Of a stretch of 64,000 nucleotides of DNA, positions 23,663 through 32,012 are shown piece after piece (the stretch's first letter is position 1; each line of letters opens with the position of its first letter). The notes under the pieces were generated by a model. The model worked only from the letters and a program-made list of their open reading frames with translations. It was not told the DNA's origin and made no database searches. Origin of the DNA: Planctomycetota bacterium (GTDB taxonomy: Bacteria; Planctomycetota; PLA2; JAEUHO01). The position numbers were made by a program, and so were the translations under genes. The stretch covers positions 248,001 through 312,000 of the forward strand of contig JAJDEN010000015.1 in NCBI GenBank assembly GCA_029259775.1. Reading direction: 5' to 3'.

Positions 23663-24460
23663 TCAGGCTTCGCCGGGATCCATCTCGCGAGCGCCGCGGG
23701 AGAGGAAGATCGCCACGCCGATGAAGAACACCGGGATCGACAGGAACTGGCTCGTCGAAACCCAGCCGTCGATCACCATGCCGCGGGCCGCATCGTCACC
23801 GCGCCAGATCTCGATGACCGCCCGGCCCACGCTGTAGAGCATGAGGAAGAGGCCGGTGAGCCGGCCCGAGACCGGCTTGCGCTTGAGGAACCAGAGCAGC
23901 AGCCCGAACAGGATCAGGCCGTGCAGGCTGTGATAGATCTGCGTCGGATGCAGCTCGACGCCGAAGACGGCCTGCGATGCCGGGTGCGGCGGGAAGGTCA
24001 CGGCCCAGGGCAAGCCGGCCGCCTCCGTGCCGTAGTTCTCGCCCGACAGGAAGGACGCCCAGCGCCCGACGAAGATCGCGAGGCAGGCGCCCAGCGCGAG
24101 CACGTCGGCGAAGTGCCAGCCGCGCAGCTTGGCGTGGCGCGGGAGGTACCAGGCCAGCCAGGCGAGGCAGAAGAACAGGCCGCCGTACCAGACGAGGCCG
24201 CCCTGCCAGACCTTGAAGAGCTTCATCTTGTCGGTGCTGAACTCGCTGTAGTTGATGATCGCGTACAGCAGGCGGGCGCCGGCAAGGCCGATGAAGAGCA
24301 GGATGAAGCAGACGTTGAAGCTCTCCGCCCGGTCGACGGCGAACTCACGGGCGGCGCGGCGCCGGACGTAGAACGAGGCGACCAGGAAGGCCAGCACGAT
24401 GAACGTGCCGAAGGAGTAGATCTTCACCTTCTCGCTGATGTCGATCAGGACCGGATACAC
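23663..24460 (-). CDS. lgt: Prolipoprotein diacylglyceryl transferase
   Basis: 265 residues, seven hydrophobic helices, the inner-membrane enzyme that puts diacylglycerol on the lipobox Cys of prolipoproteins. Family segments: the YSFGTFIVLAF start, WQGGLVWYGGL (85-95), the signature GRWASFLSGENYG (132-144; usually GRxxNFxNxExYG) and HPTQIYHSL (about 172). The WQGGLVWYGGL box has Tyr where E. coli Lgt has the important His103. It starts at GTG 24460 with GAGGGAGA upstream and lies 36 bases after gcvH on the same strand. The many lipoproteins in this window are its expected substrates. Confidence 0.93.
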   Translation of the reverse strand: MYPVLIDISEKVKIYSFGTFIVLAFLVASFYVRRRAAREFAVDRAESFNVCFILLFIGLAGARLLYAIINYSEFSTDKMKLFKVWQGGLVWYGGLFFCLAWLAWYLPRHAKLRGWHFADVLALGACLAIFVGRWASFLSGENYGTEAAGLPWAVTFPPHPASQAVFGVELHPTQIYHSLHGLILFGLLLWFLKRKPVSGRLTGLFLMLYSVGRAVIEIWRGDDAARGMVIDGWVSTSQFLSIPVFFIGVAIFLSRGAREMDPGEA

Positions 24461-24496
24461 GGCTGTTCTCCCTCGGGCATGGGCGGGGCGGAGTGG

Positions 24497-24892
24497 TTAG
24501 GAGGGCTCGCCTTCGTTGGCTAGCTGCTCCTCGTACGTGGCTAGGTCCATGAGGCCGTCCGCGGTGTCACCGCTGACCTTGACCTTGAAGAGCCAGCCCG
24601 CACCGAACGGATCGGAGGCGAGCGAACTCTGGTCGTCGGAGAGGTCCTCATTGACCTCGATCACCTCGCCGGTCACCGAGCTGTAGACCTCGCCGACGGC
24701 CTTCACGCTCTCGACCTCGGCCACGGAGTCGCCAGCTTTGACGTCGAGACCGACGTCAGGCAAGTCAACGAAGACCAGGTCGCCGAGATGCTCCACGGCG
24801 AAGTCGGTGACGCCGATGGTCGCGACGTCGTCGTCGATGCGCAGCCACTCGTGCGTCTTGGTGTACCGGATGTCGTTCGGGCGGTCGGCCAT
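24497..24892 (-). CDS. gcvH: Glycine cleavage system H protein
   Basis: 131 residues, the lipoyl carrier that shuttles the aminomethyl group between the P, T and L proteins during glycine oxidation. The motif VAEVESVKAVGEVYSSVTGE holds the lipoylated Lys64; FAVEHLGDLVFVDLP and the C-terminal SDDQSSLASDPFGAGWLFKV are family-typical. It is co-directional with gcvT, 62 bases upstream, with a low-complexity repeat in between. The gcvP genes are not in this window. Confidence 0.96.
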   Translation of the reverse strand: MADRPNDIRYTKTHEWLRIDDDVATIGVTDFAVEHLGDLVFVDLPDVGLDVKAGDSVAEVESVKAVGEVYSSVTGEVIEVNEDLSDDQSSLASDPFGAGWLFKVKVSGDTADGLMDLATYEEQLANEGEPS

Positions 24893-24906
24893 GGCGTGGC
24901 TCCGAT

Positions 24907-24950
24907 GCGGGCGTGATTGCGGGTGTGGTTGCGGTTGTGGGCGTGGTTGC
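24907..24950 (-). repeat. Degenerate GT/GC-rich tandem repeat in the gcvT-gcvH gap
   Basis: About four degenerate copies of a 10-12-bp unit like GCGGGTGTGGTT occupy most of the short gap between gcvT and gcvH. It lies just upstream of gcvH where its ribosome site would be expected, so copy number could affect translation. Confidence 0.5.
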
Positions 24951-24954
24951 GGGA

Positions 24955-26052
24955 TCAGCGCGCGCGCTTGTAGAAGGGATGGGCGACAACCTCCATCGGA
25001 TGGTTGCGCCCGCGGATCTCGATGTGGACCGTCGCGCCCAGCGGGGCGCTGCCCGCCTTGACGATGGCGCGGGCAATGTTCTTGCCGACGGTCGGGCTCA
25101 CACCACCGCTGGTCACCTCGCCGACGACCTCTTCGCCGGCGACGACGGGGCAGCCCGTGCGCGGCACCCGGCCGCCCTGCTGGGCGAGGGACACGGCTTC
25201 GCGGGTCGAGCCCGCCTCCTTGCGTGCCCGCAGGGCGGGAATGCCGACCGTGTCATCCTTGGTGAAGTCGACGCCGAAGCCGAGACCGGCCTCCAGCGGA
25301 TCGATGCCGAGATTGATCTCCTGGCCGTAGAGCGGCATGCCCGCCTCGAGGCGCAGCAGGTCGCGTGCGCCCAGGCCGATCGGCTTGACCTCGAGCGAGC
25401 GACCGGAGTCCACAAGCGCAGCCCACACCTCGGGGGCGTGGGCCTTGTCGAAGAAGAGCTCGAAGCCGTCCTCGCCGGTGTAGCCCGTGCGCGCCATGAA
25501 CGTCGCGTGGCCGCAGACCGGGGCGTGCATGTGGCCGTAGTAGCGCAGCGCGGACAGGTCGCCGCCGCACAGAGGCTGGAGGACGTGCTCGGAGGCCGGT
25601 CCCTGCAGCGCGATCATCGCCTGGTCATCGGAGACGTTGGCCACGTTGCAGTCGAACCCGCGCGCGGTCTGACGATCGTGGACCCACGCGGTGTCCGCTT
25701 CGCGCCCGGTGGCGTTGATCACGATGTGGACCATCTCCGGCTCGCGGTAGACGAGCACGTCGTCGATGGGGAAGCCTTCGTCGTTGAGCAGGAAGCCGTA
25801 CTTCGCGCGGCCGTGCTTCAACGTGGCGAAGTTACCGCTGAACACGTGCTCGACCAGCGCTTCACGGTCGGGGCCGGTGAGGACGAGCCGGCCCATGTGG
25901 CACAGGTCGAAGAGACCGCCGTGGGCGCGCACGCGCCGGGTCTCGTCGAGGATGCCCTCGTACTGGACCGGCATGTCCCAGCCATGGAAGTCGACCATGC
26001 GGGCGCCGTGCTCGGCGTGGGCTGCGTGCAGCGGGGTCGTGCGGATGGCCAA
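24955..26052 (-). CDS. gcvT: Glycine cleavage system T protein (aminomethyltransferase)
   Basis: 365 residues from TTG 26052, matching the family length of about 364. It transfers the methylene group from the H-protein to tetrahydrofolate. Recognised segments: TTPLHAAHAEHGARMVDFHG, the substrate region FDLCHMGRLVLTGPD, ARTGYTGEDGFELFF, GLGARDLLRLEAGMPLYGQE and the C-terminal GEVTSGGVSPTVGKNIA. An ATG-type start 30 codons upstream (26142) is open but adds a non-family leader and lies beyond a TAGCTT -10-like hexamer at 26091-26096; the TTG has GGGAG eight bases upstream. First of the gcvT-gcvH-lgt series. Confidence 0.94.
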   Translation of the reverse strand: MAIRTTPLHAAHAEHGARMVDFHGWDMPVQYEGILDETRRVRAHGGLFDLCHMGRLVLTGPDREALVEHVFSGNFATLKHGRAKYGFLLNDEGFPIDDVLVYREPEMVHIVINATGREADTAWVHDRQTARGFDCNVANVSDDQAMIALQGPASEHVLQPLCGGDLSALRYYGHMHAPVCGHATFMARTGYTGEDGFELFFDKAHAPEVWAALVDSGRSLEVKPIGLGARDLLRLEAGMPLYGQEINLGIDPLEAGLGFGVDFTKDDTVGIPALRARKEAGSTREAVSLAQQGGRVPRTGCPVVAGEEVVGEVTSGGVSPTVGKNIARAIVKAGSAPLGATVHIEIRGRNHPMEVVAHPFYKRAR

Positions 26053-26090
26053 GGGCCGTCTCCCGGGGGTAGGGGGCGTCTGGACCGGGG

Positions 26091-26096
26091 AAGCTA
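26091..26096 (-). promoter_or_regulatory. -10-like TAGCTT upstream of gcvT
   Basis: TAGCTT on the minus strand would start transcription near 26083 and leave a leader of about 30 bases carrying GGGAG before the TTG at 26052. This supports the TTG start over the more upstream one. Confidence 0.4.
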
Positions 26097-26149
26097 CCAA
26101 AGCTGGCGTGGGGAGGAAGCGTATTGGCTCCGAGAACCCCATTCTTTCG

Positions 26150-26193
26150 GCTACCCGCCTCCCAGCTACCCGTCCTCCCCGCTATTCGTCCCC
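26150..26193. repeat. 15/16-bp triplication at a stop codon
   Basis: GCTACCCGCCTCCCA (26150-26164), GCTACCCGTCCTCCCC (26165-26180) and GCTATTCGTCCCC (26181-26193) are degenerate tandem copies. The last contains the stop codon of the HEAT+VWA gene (26182-26184, minus strand). Confidence 0.6.
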
Positions 26194-27873
26194 TGCGTTG
26201 CGGTAGCGGCCACCCGTCGCTTCCGCGAAGGCACGCATGAACTTGGCGTCCGCGCCCTTGGTGCCCACGAGGACCGTGTTGACGGCCATCCGCCGGAACC
26301 GGTTCGCCGGGGGGAACTCCTTCAGGAGGCGGAAGTCACGGTCGTAGATCCCGCGGCTCGGGCGTCCGTCCGAGAGCAGGACGACCGTGTCCACGTCGTC
26401 GGCGAGGAGGCTCTCGAGCGGTTCGTAGAAGGCGCCCCAGCCCTTGGCGTTCTGCTTGCCCAGCCAGGCCAGGGCCTTGCGGACGTTCGCCTTGGTGCAC
26501 GGCATCATCTTGCCCAGCGCTCGCGTCAGCTTGGTCTTGGGCGGGTACTCGCTCCAGTAGCGGTAGACGTAGAGGTCGAACACCGTGTCCTTCGGCAGGC
26601 CCGCGAGGGTCTTCTCCATCTCCTTGCGCAGGAGGTCCAGCTTGGTCGGCCCCTCCGTGGCGCCCTTCTTGGCCGGGTTGCCCATGCTGCCCGACAGGTC
26701 GAAGACGAACGCCAGGCGTTTGGACTGGAGCGGCAGATCGAAGAAGGCGACCGTGCCCGAGCCCTCCCCCTTCGCCACGTCGGAGGCTTCTCGGAAGGCG
26801 ACGTTGCCCGCCCGGTCCGGCGTGGGTCGTTCCCCGGGGTCGAAGTCGGGGCCCCGCGTGCGCCACCATGCCGTCCAGAGTTCGGGGTCGGTGCCCTGCG
26901 TGGTCTGGCCCGTGATGGTCTCGAGCGCGCGACGTACGTCGTCTTGGATGCGGCCTTGCTCGGGCTTCAGTCGCGCGATGAGCATCGGCACCACCTGCTT
27001 GTCCCAGAGGCGCAGCGCGCCTTGGACGGCCGCTGCGCGCACGCGCCAGGAGCGGTGTTGGAGCAGGTGTTCGAGGATGGGCTTGCCGCGTTCGGGCCAG
27101 GGGACCGCGGTCGTTCGCAACGCGAGCGATTCGGCGAGCGCCATCGCCGGCTCGTCGTGCTTGCCGCCGACGATGTCTTCGATGGCGATCGGGGGCAGCG
27201 CGTCGATCAACTGCAGTCCGTACACGCCGCCCGCTCGCGCAAGGCCCGAGCGATGCTTGAGCAGCAGCTTCAAGGACGCGGCCGCCTCCTTGCCGTCGAT
27301 CTGGGCCGCGGCCAAGGCGAGATGCAGCGCGGCGCGCCCGTCCTTGTGGTTCATGCGCGCCAGCATCACGCCCCGGAGGTCGGGCTTGCCGCGCAGCCGC
27401 GCGGCGGCATCCGCGAGGGCGGCGAGGACGGTCGGATCCTTCTCCTTGGCGAGCGCGGCGCGCAGCGGGTCGCTGATCTCGTCTCCGCTGGTGAGCCCGA
27501 GGGCGACGGCCGCGCCGCGTCGGACGGCGGGGTTGCGGTCGCCCAGCGCACGGTTGGTCAGGAAGGTCTGGCTCTCGGCGCCCTGCTTGCCCTTCACCAT
27601 GGCGATCCACGCGCTCACGGCGTGATCATGGAGGTGGATGAAGGGGTCCTTGAAGATCGGGATCAGGGCCCTCGCCGCGTCCACGCCGCCGATCTTGCCG
27701 AGCTTGCGCATGGCGCTCTCGCGCCCCTTTTGCTCGAAGGGATCCCGGGCGCCCTTCTCAAGGGCCTTGATCAGGTCCTTGACCTCGCGGTCGATCGCCT
27801 CGGCTGGGCCGCCGCAGGCCAGAAACAGGACCACGAGCGAGATCAGGCAGAGGGGGGCGCGGCGGCTGGCCAT
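26182..27873 (-). CDS. Secreted HEAT-repeat plus von Willebrand A domain protein
   Basis: 563 residues. A signal peptide (about 1-26, LVVLFLACGGPAEA; the single Cys is not a clean lipobox) is followed by HEAT repeats to about residue 320 (NPAVRRGAAVALGLTSGDEI, VRAAAVQGALRLWDKQVV). After a proline-rich linker comes a VWA domain (about 385-560) with the metal-site motif FVFDLSGSMG (Asp392, Ser394, Ser396) and VVLLSDGRPSRG. VWA domains bind protein partners through the metal; with the solenoid this suggests an extracytoplasmic scaffold. ATG 27873 follows a TAGGAT hexamer by six bases, the leaderless pattern. It is upstream of gcvT but the gap has its own promoter-like site. Confidence 0.86.
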   Translation of the reverse strand: MASRRAPLCLISLVVLFLACGGPAEAIDREVKDLIKALEKGARDPFEQKGRESAMRKLGKIGGVDAARALIPIFKDPFIHLHDHAVSAWIAMVKGKQGAESQTFLTNRALGDRNPAVRRGAAVALGLTSGDEISDPLRAALAKEKDPTVLAALADAAARLRGKPDLRGVMLARMNHKDGRAALHLALAAAQIDGKEAAASLKLLLKHRSGLARAGGVYGLQLIDALPPIAIEDIVGGKHDEPAMALAESLALRTTAVPWPERGKPILEHLLQHRSWRVRAAAVQGALRLWDKQVVPMLIARLKPEQGRIQDDVRRALETITGQTTQGTDPELWTAWWRTRGPDFDPGERPTPDRAGNVAFREASDVAKGEGSGTVAFFDLPLQSKRLAFVFDLSGSMGNPAKKGATEGPTKLDLLRKEMEKTLAGLPKDTVFDLYVYRYWSEYPPKTKLTRALGKMMPCTKANVRKALAWLGKQNAKGWGAFYEPLESLLADDVDTVVLLSDGRPSRGIYDRDFRLLKEFPPANRFRRMAVNTVLVGTKGADAKFMRAFAEATGGRYRNAGDE

Positions 27874-27879
27874 GGGGGC

Positions 27880-27885
27880 ATCCTA
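27880..27885 (-). promoter_or_regulatory. -10-like TAGGAT, leaderless geometry
   Basis: On the minus strand TAGGAT, six bases, then the ATG at 27873. Confidence 0.5.
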
Positions 27886-27990
27886 CTCATCGCGCGGGCC
27901 GCGCGCTGGTTTCAGGTGGGGGGCAGACGGGGGCTCGCGGTTTCGCCTATCCTGGGCGCCGAAGCAAGGCCCGTTGTCGGGAGAAGAGCC

Positions 27991-28464
27991 ATGGACATGC
28001 GTCGCTGGGTGTTGATCGTCGGAGTCGCAGGACTCCTCCTCGCAAGTACAGGCTGCATGGCGGACCAGATCGTCTACGTCGATGAGCAGGGCAACGAGCT
28101 CGCCGTGGATGATGCCGGCCAGCCGATCCTCCCCGGGGGCGCCCCGGGAGCAGGGCCCTTCAGCGAGACGGAGGAGCCCCCCGTCCTCGCCGTGGACGAC
28201 GTGACGAACGGTCCTGCGCCGGTCGCGGCGCCCGCACCCGTGCGTGCACCGCGACCCGTCGCGGTCTCGAAGCCTCTCGCGAAGCGGACCGTAGCGAATC
28301 GGCCCACGTCGGACCTGCCGAGCATCGATCCTAGCTGGGACCTGCCGCCGGCCGGCGGCTCGGATCGTCAGCCCAGCAGCGCGAAGTCCTACACGAGGAC
28401 GGCGCCCGCGGCCAAGAAGGTCAGCTCCTCGGCGGGCCTCGACCTGCCGCCTGCCGGCTCCTGA
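27991..28464 (+). CDS. Small proline-rich lipoprotein
   Basis: 157 residues from ATG 27991 (GGGAGAAGAG just upstream; TATCCT hexamer at 27948-27953). A lipoprotein signal (VGVAGLLLASTGC) is followed by an acidic then Pro/Ala-rich low-complexity chain. The motif DLPPAG occurs twice in the C-terminal third (PSWDLPPAGGSD and LDLPPAGS at the very end). No domain recognised; probably an unstructured envelope-anchored linker. It is divergent from the HEAT+VWA gene and upstream of the M64 peptidase gene. Confidence 0.7.
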   Translation: MDMRRWVLIVGVAGLLLASTGCMADQIVYVDEQGNELAVDDAGQPILPGGAPGAGPFSETEEPPVLAVDDVTNGPAPVAAPAPVRAPRPVAVSKPLAKRTVANRPTSDLPSIDPSWDLPPAGGSDRQPSSAKSYTRTAPAAKKVSSSAGLDLPPAGS

Positions 28465-28537
28465 TCCGAAGGTCCTGCCTTCCTGGCCGCCCCGCGGTGG
28501 TCCCGAGGGCGGCCTTGTTCTCGCCCCGCGTCCGACG

Positions 28538-30217
28538 ATGATGGAGGTGGTGCGTACGTCGACCGCCCTCCTCCCGCTCCGCTGGGTCTTCTTGGGATGC
28601 CTCGTCTGGTGCGGCGGCGCCTCGTTCGAGCCGGCGCGCAGTGAGGCGAAGGACGAGCCCAAGGTCGCGCGTCCGTTCGAGCGCGCACCGGACCCCGCGA
28701 AACGCCCGGGCCCCGACGCCGACCTCTTCGTCGAAGGGCTCGAGTTGCAGAAGAAGCGCAAGTGGATGTCGGCACGCAAGCGCTTCTGGAAGCTGATCGA
28801 CAAGTACCCCGACTCGCCCTACGCCGCCGAGGCCGAGGACCGCTCCGGTCCGAACGCCTTCCTGGGCTTTCGGGCCATGGGGGACATCGGGCCGTCCGAG
28901 CGACGCATCGACGTGGCGCTCATGGGCGACGGCTACCGGATCCAGAAGCAGGACCGCAACGACAAGCACTGCGAAGGTCAGCTGAAGGTCCTGCTGGGGG
29001 AGTCGCTGTACGCGACCTACCGACCGTACTTCAACTTCTGGCAGTTCAGCCTGGCCAGCGAAGACAAGGGTGTCGATGAACCCGAGGCGCCCGAGCCGGA
29101 CGAGGAACTGCGCGAACGCCAGCGGCGCCGTGGGCGGAAGAAGAAGGGGCCCAAGCAGTACAACACCGCGCTCGACTGCAAGGCGGCCGGTCCGCAGGGC
29201 CAGGTATGGGCGAATCCCCGGCGTGTGTGGCACTACCTGCAATACCTCGACGTGCACGACAGCCTCGCCATCGTCTTCGCGCAGATGGGTCGGCTTGGCA
29301 TGGGCGGCATGGGCATTGCGACCACCGGACCACGCGGCGTGGTGGTGCATGAGTTCGGGCACGCGTTCCTCGGTCTGCTCGACGAGTACGCCAACAACCC
29401 CGGCAAGCCGAGCGGCTTCGTCAACGCGCCGAACGCCACCACGAGCCCCGACAACCCTCCGTGGAAGCACTTCCTCGACGCCAAGGTCCCGGGCATCGGT
29501 GTCTACGAGGGCGGCGCGACGTTCAAGAAGGGCGTGTGGCGGCCGGCGCCGGGCTGTGCCATGAACAGCGGGGGCGGGTCGCCGTACTGCGCCGTGTGCC
29601 GCGAGGCCGGCCTGCTGCGCATCTACGAGCGGGTCTCGCCAATCGATCAGGCGTGGCCGCCCGAGGCGACCGTGCAGGTGGAAGCCGGCGCGCCCCTTCC
29701 CGCGTTCCGCGTGCTGCCGATGCAGCCGAGCGGTCATCGCCTGAAGGTGCGCTGGATCCTCGGCGCGGCGGCTCAGTTGACCGAGAGCGCCACCGACGAC
29801 GACGAGGTGGAGGGCCAGGGCGACGAGGACCTCGATCCGTTCGAGAAGCGGATGCGTCGCCTGCGACGGCTGCGCGGCGCCAAGGGCACGAAGGGCAAGG
29901 CCGGACGGGGCCTGCCGACGCCGATCGGTTTCCGTCCGGGCATCCAGCGCCGGGCGCGCGGCACCGCCGGGACGCCGCTCCCCAAGGGCACGACGCTCAA
30001 GAGCCGCGCCAAGCGCGTGAAGGGTGTCGGTCGCGTCGACATCCCGAAGCTGCCCTCGGACCTCCCCGTCGGCCGCCATGTGCTCACCGCCATCGTGTGG
30101 GACCCGGCGAAGCCCAAGGGTGCCAAGCGTCCGTGGGTGCTCAAGGACGATCGCGGTCTGCTGGAGGATCGGCGCGCCTGGATCATCGAGATCGTCGCGT
30201 CGTCCGAAGGACGCTAG
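28538..30217 (+). CDS. Secreted M64-type (IgA peptidase) metalloprotease
   Basis: 559 residues. A signal peptide (about 1-36) is followed by a short TPR-like helical unit (FVEGLELQKKRKWMSARKRF), then the peptidase domain: RRIDVALMGDGYRIQKQ opens it and the zinc site VVVHEFGHAFLGLLDEY supplies His271, Glu272 and His275 plus the downstream Asp-Glu typical of M64. A Cys-rich stretch (CAMNSGGGSPYCAVC) follows, as in the family. Charged Arg/Lys-rich inserts (about 190-205 and 430-500) and a C-terminal beta domain are extra. M64 enzymes are secreted endopeptidases; targets here are unknown. No clear ribosome site. Confidence 0.86.
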   Translation: MMEVVRTSTALLPLRWVFLGCLVWCGGASFEPARSEAKDEPKVARPFERAPDPAKRPGPDADLFVEGLELQKKRKWMSARKRFWKLIDKYPDSPYAAEAEDRSGPNAFLGFRAMGDIGPSERRIDVALMGDGYRIQKQDRNDKHCEGQLKVLLGESLYATYRPYFNFWQFSLASEDKGVDEPEAPEPDEELRERQRRRGRKKKGPKQYNTALDCKAAGPQGQVWANPRRVWHYLQYLDVHDSLAIVFAQMGRLGMGGMGIATTGPRGVVVHEFGHAFLGLLDEYANNPGKPSGFVNAPNATTSPDNPPWKHFLDAKVPGIGVYEGGATFKKGVWRPAPGCAMNSGGGSPYCAVCREAGLLRIYERVSPIDQAWPPEATVQVEAGAPLPAFRVLPMQPSGHRLKVRWILGAAAQLTESATDDDEVEGQGDEDLDPFEKRMRRLRRLRGAKGTKGKAGRGLPTPIGFRPGIQRRARGTAGTPLPKGTTLKSRAKRVKGVGRVDIPKLPSDLPVGRHVLTAIVWDPAKPKGAKRPWVLKDDRGLLEDRRAWIIEIVASSEGR

Positions 30218-30324
30218 TCGCAATCCCCAGTAGCTGGGCTATCGGCGCGTCGATGCCATTCGGGCGAAACCAAGGCCCGGGTAGGACCGTCCTATCTCCT
30301 GTACGCAACCCACGGAGCTCCGCG

Positions 30325-30978
30325 ATGCGACCCACACGACTGTTCCTGGCGGCCCTGGCCCTGACGGCCACCGCGCTCCTGACGATCGACGCCGCAACCG
30401 CGGACGACGTGCTCAAGGAGCGGAAGTACTACTTCGGCACCCATGAGGCCCGCACGAACATCACGTTCGTCAGCGAGGCCGACCTGGAGACGATCCATGG
30501 CGTGACCAACAAGATCTGGGGCGAGATCACGATCGACAAGACGGGCAAGAAGGCCAGCGGATCGATCCGCGCCGGGGTCGCTGCGCTCAAGACGGGCATC
30601 GACTTGCGTGATGAGCACCTGCGCTCGAGCGACTGGCTGGATGCGAAGAAATACCCGTGGATCCGCCTCACCCTGGTCACCGCCACCGAGAACAAGGATG
30701 GCAAGACGTGGGACATCGCCGCGGACCTCACGATCAAGAAGACGACGAAGCGCGTAACGGTGAAGGCCAAGGTGCGGGTGATCCCGGACAAGATCGGCAA
30801 GGCCCTCGGCGACGGCTCGTGGATGCGCGTGCAGACCTCGTTCGACGTCAAGCTCTCCGACTATGACATCACGATCCCGGAGAAGATCGGCTCGAAGGTC
30901 AGCGAGACGTGGAAGATCGGCATCGACCTCTACGGCACGACCGTGAACCCGCACGCCAAGAAGAAGTCCGGCTCCTAA
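30325..30978 (+). CDS. YceI-like lipocalin-fold protein
   Basis: 217 residues from ATG 30325 with GGAG eight bases upstream. A signal peptide ends near ATADD. The rest has the YceI pattern: an opening beta strand with ITFVSEADLETIHGVT, GEITIDKTGKKASGSI, a DLRDEHLRSSDWLDAKKYPW box (D-x-R-x-x-H-L-x-S-x-x-F-L in the family) and WDIAADLTIKKTTKRVTVKA. YceI-type proteins form a beta-barrel that binds a long polyisoprenoid. It is periplasmic. It may share a transcript with the small membrane protein 28 bases downstream. Confidence 0.86.
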   Translation: MRPTRLFLAALALTATALLTIDAATADDVLKERKYYFGTHEARTNITFVSEADLETIHGVTNKIWGEITIDKTGKKASGSIRAGVAALKTGIDLRDEHLRSSDWLDAKKYPWIRLTLVTATENKDGKTWDIAADLTIKKTTKRVTVKAKVRVIPDKIGKALGDGSWMRVQTSFDVKLSDYDITIPEKIGSKVSETWKIGIDLYGTTVNPHAKKKSGS

Positions 30979-31006
30979 CCGGGCCGGCGCACGGGAGTAG
31001 ACCGAG

Positions 31007-31483
31007 ATGACGACCGAGACACACGCTGCGCGGACAGGCTCCAAGGCCAGCTGGCTGCTTGGCATCGGAACGATCCTCGCGGTCGCACTGTCCGTCTTGG
31101 TTTGGCCCGCGTCGTGGGTGCTCGCGGGGCAAGCGCAGAGCCTCCAGCTGATTGCACCGTTCGATGATGCCACGGTGGGTGTGAACCGCTTCAGCTACGA
31201 AGACGAGCCGACGGGCAAGGATGCGGACATCATCGCCATCTACGGCACGCGGTTCGGCGAGCCGGAGCAGGTGCTCTTCGTGGATGAGGACAAGGTGATC
31301 CGTCCGGTCGAGAAGCCTGAGCTGGCTCTCTTGAAGAAGGGTGCGGACGAGAACCCGCTGCAGCTTCAGACGGTGCGCTTCTTCACGCGGGCGACGTCGA
31401 TCGGCGCCGCGATCGGGGCCATTCTCTTGTTCGGCCTACGCGCATTCCTGCGTCGGCGGCGCAAGGTCACGACCACGGCCTAG
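31007..31483 (+). CDS. Small two-helix membrane protein, unknown
   Basis: 158 residues. Two membrane helices (about 13-40 and 126-145) enclose an extracytoplasmic segment of about 85 residues (FDDATVGVNRFSYEDEPTGK, VLFVDEDKVIRPVEKPELAL), and the protein ends in a basic cytoplasmic tail RAFLRRRRKVTTTA. No family recognised. GGGAG lies 8-12 bases before ATG 31007. Its position suggests coupling to the YceI-like gene. Confidence 0.68.
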   Translation: MTTETHAARTGSKASWLLGIGTILAVALSVLVWPASWVLAGQAQSLQLIAPFDDATVGVNRFSYEDEPTGKDADIIAIYGTRFGEPEQVLFVDEDKVIRPVEKPELALLKKGADENPLQLQTVRFFTRATSIGAAIGAILLFGLRAFLRRRRKVTTTA

Positions 31484-31542
31484 CTGTCCATGCTTGGGGG
31501 GCGGCAGGCTCGCGAGGCACTGCCTCTTGGGGCGCGCGCCTT

Positions 31543-31872
31543 CTAGCGGCCGGCGGGCGGCTGGCCGTAGTCGGCCACCGGAGCACCGGCGTCGCCTTCG
31601 GCTACCGGGGCCTCCTCGGCGGCGGGGGCGGCCTCGATGACCGGCGGGGCCTCTTCGACGACGGGCGCGGGGTCGCAAGGCGTGATCTCGACGGCGCACG
31701 GGTCGATGTCACACTGGCCGCGCTTGCCCTCGATGAGATCGCACTTCTTGTAGAGCTCCCAGCCGCAGCAGCGGGCCTCGAAGCTACCGCATTTGTCGCC
31801 GCCACACGCGCCGGCACAGCCGACGAGCGTTGCGGTAACGAGGATCAGGACGATCAGGCTGAGCTTGTACAT
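31543..31872 (-). CDS. Small Cys-rich lipoprotein
   Basis: 109 residues from ATG 31872 (GGAGAG a few bases upstream). MYKLSLIVLILVTATLVGC is a textbook lipoprotein signal. The mature part has nine Cys in its first half (CAGACGGDKCGSFEARCC and later single Cys), then an acidic Pro/Ala/Glu-rich tail. It may be a disulfide-rich or metal-binding envelope protein; no domain is recognised. An earlier in-frame ATG at 31911 lies within the -10 box of a good promoter and is rejected. Confidence 0.72.
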   Translation of the reverse strand: MYKLSLIVLILVTATLVGCAGACGGDKCGSFEARCCGWELYKKCDLIEGKRGQCDIDPCAVEITPCDPAPVVEEAPPVIEAAPAAEEAPVAEGDAGAPVADYGQPPAGR

Positions 31873-31910
31873 GCGTCTCTCCGGCGCTGGGCGACGTCCA
31901 GCGTGCTTCA

Positions 31911-31939
31911 CCTATGCATTCGGCCTGGGCCGATGTCAA
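31911..31939 (-). promoter_or_regulatory. Sigma-70-like promoter of the Cys-rich lipoprotein
   Basis: Minus strand: perfect -35 TTGACA (31934-31939), 17-base spacer, -10 CATAGG (31911-31916). Predicted start near 31904 gives a leader of about 30 bases with a ribosome site. It is one of the few clear -35 boxes in the window. Confidence 0.55.
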
Positions 31940-31991
31940 CTTGCGATGCGTGTTAGCGCAAATGATTTGCCAATGTTTGGGCCGGCGCGGC

Positions 31992-32012
31992 GGCCCGGGC
32001 TGGGCCCGGGGC
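31992..32012 (-). terminator. GC-rich hairpin after clpS
   Basis: GGCCCGGG and CCCGGGGCC (one bulged G) form a stem directly after the clpS stop on the minus strand. No T-run directly follows it. Confidence 0.35.

Noticed and set aside
23498-24523. A plus-strand 341-residue frame over the repeat element and lgt
   Set aside because: Antisense shadow of lgt, rich in Glu/Arg/Gln in the way typical of such shadows.
24913-27990. A long plus-strand frame leading into the small lipoprotein at 27991
   Set aside because: It runs antisense through gcvT and the HEAT+VWA gene. Only the part from ATG 27991 has a lipoprotein signal and a ribosome site.
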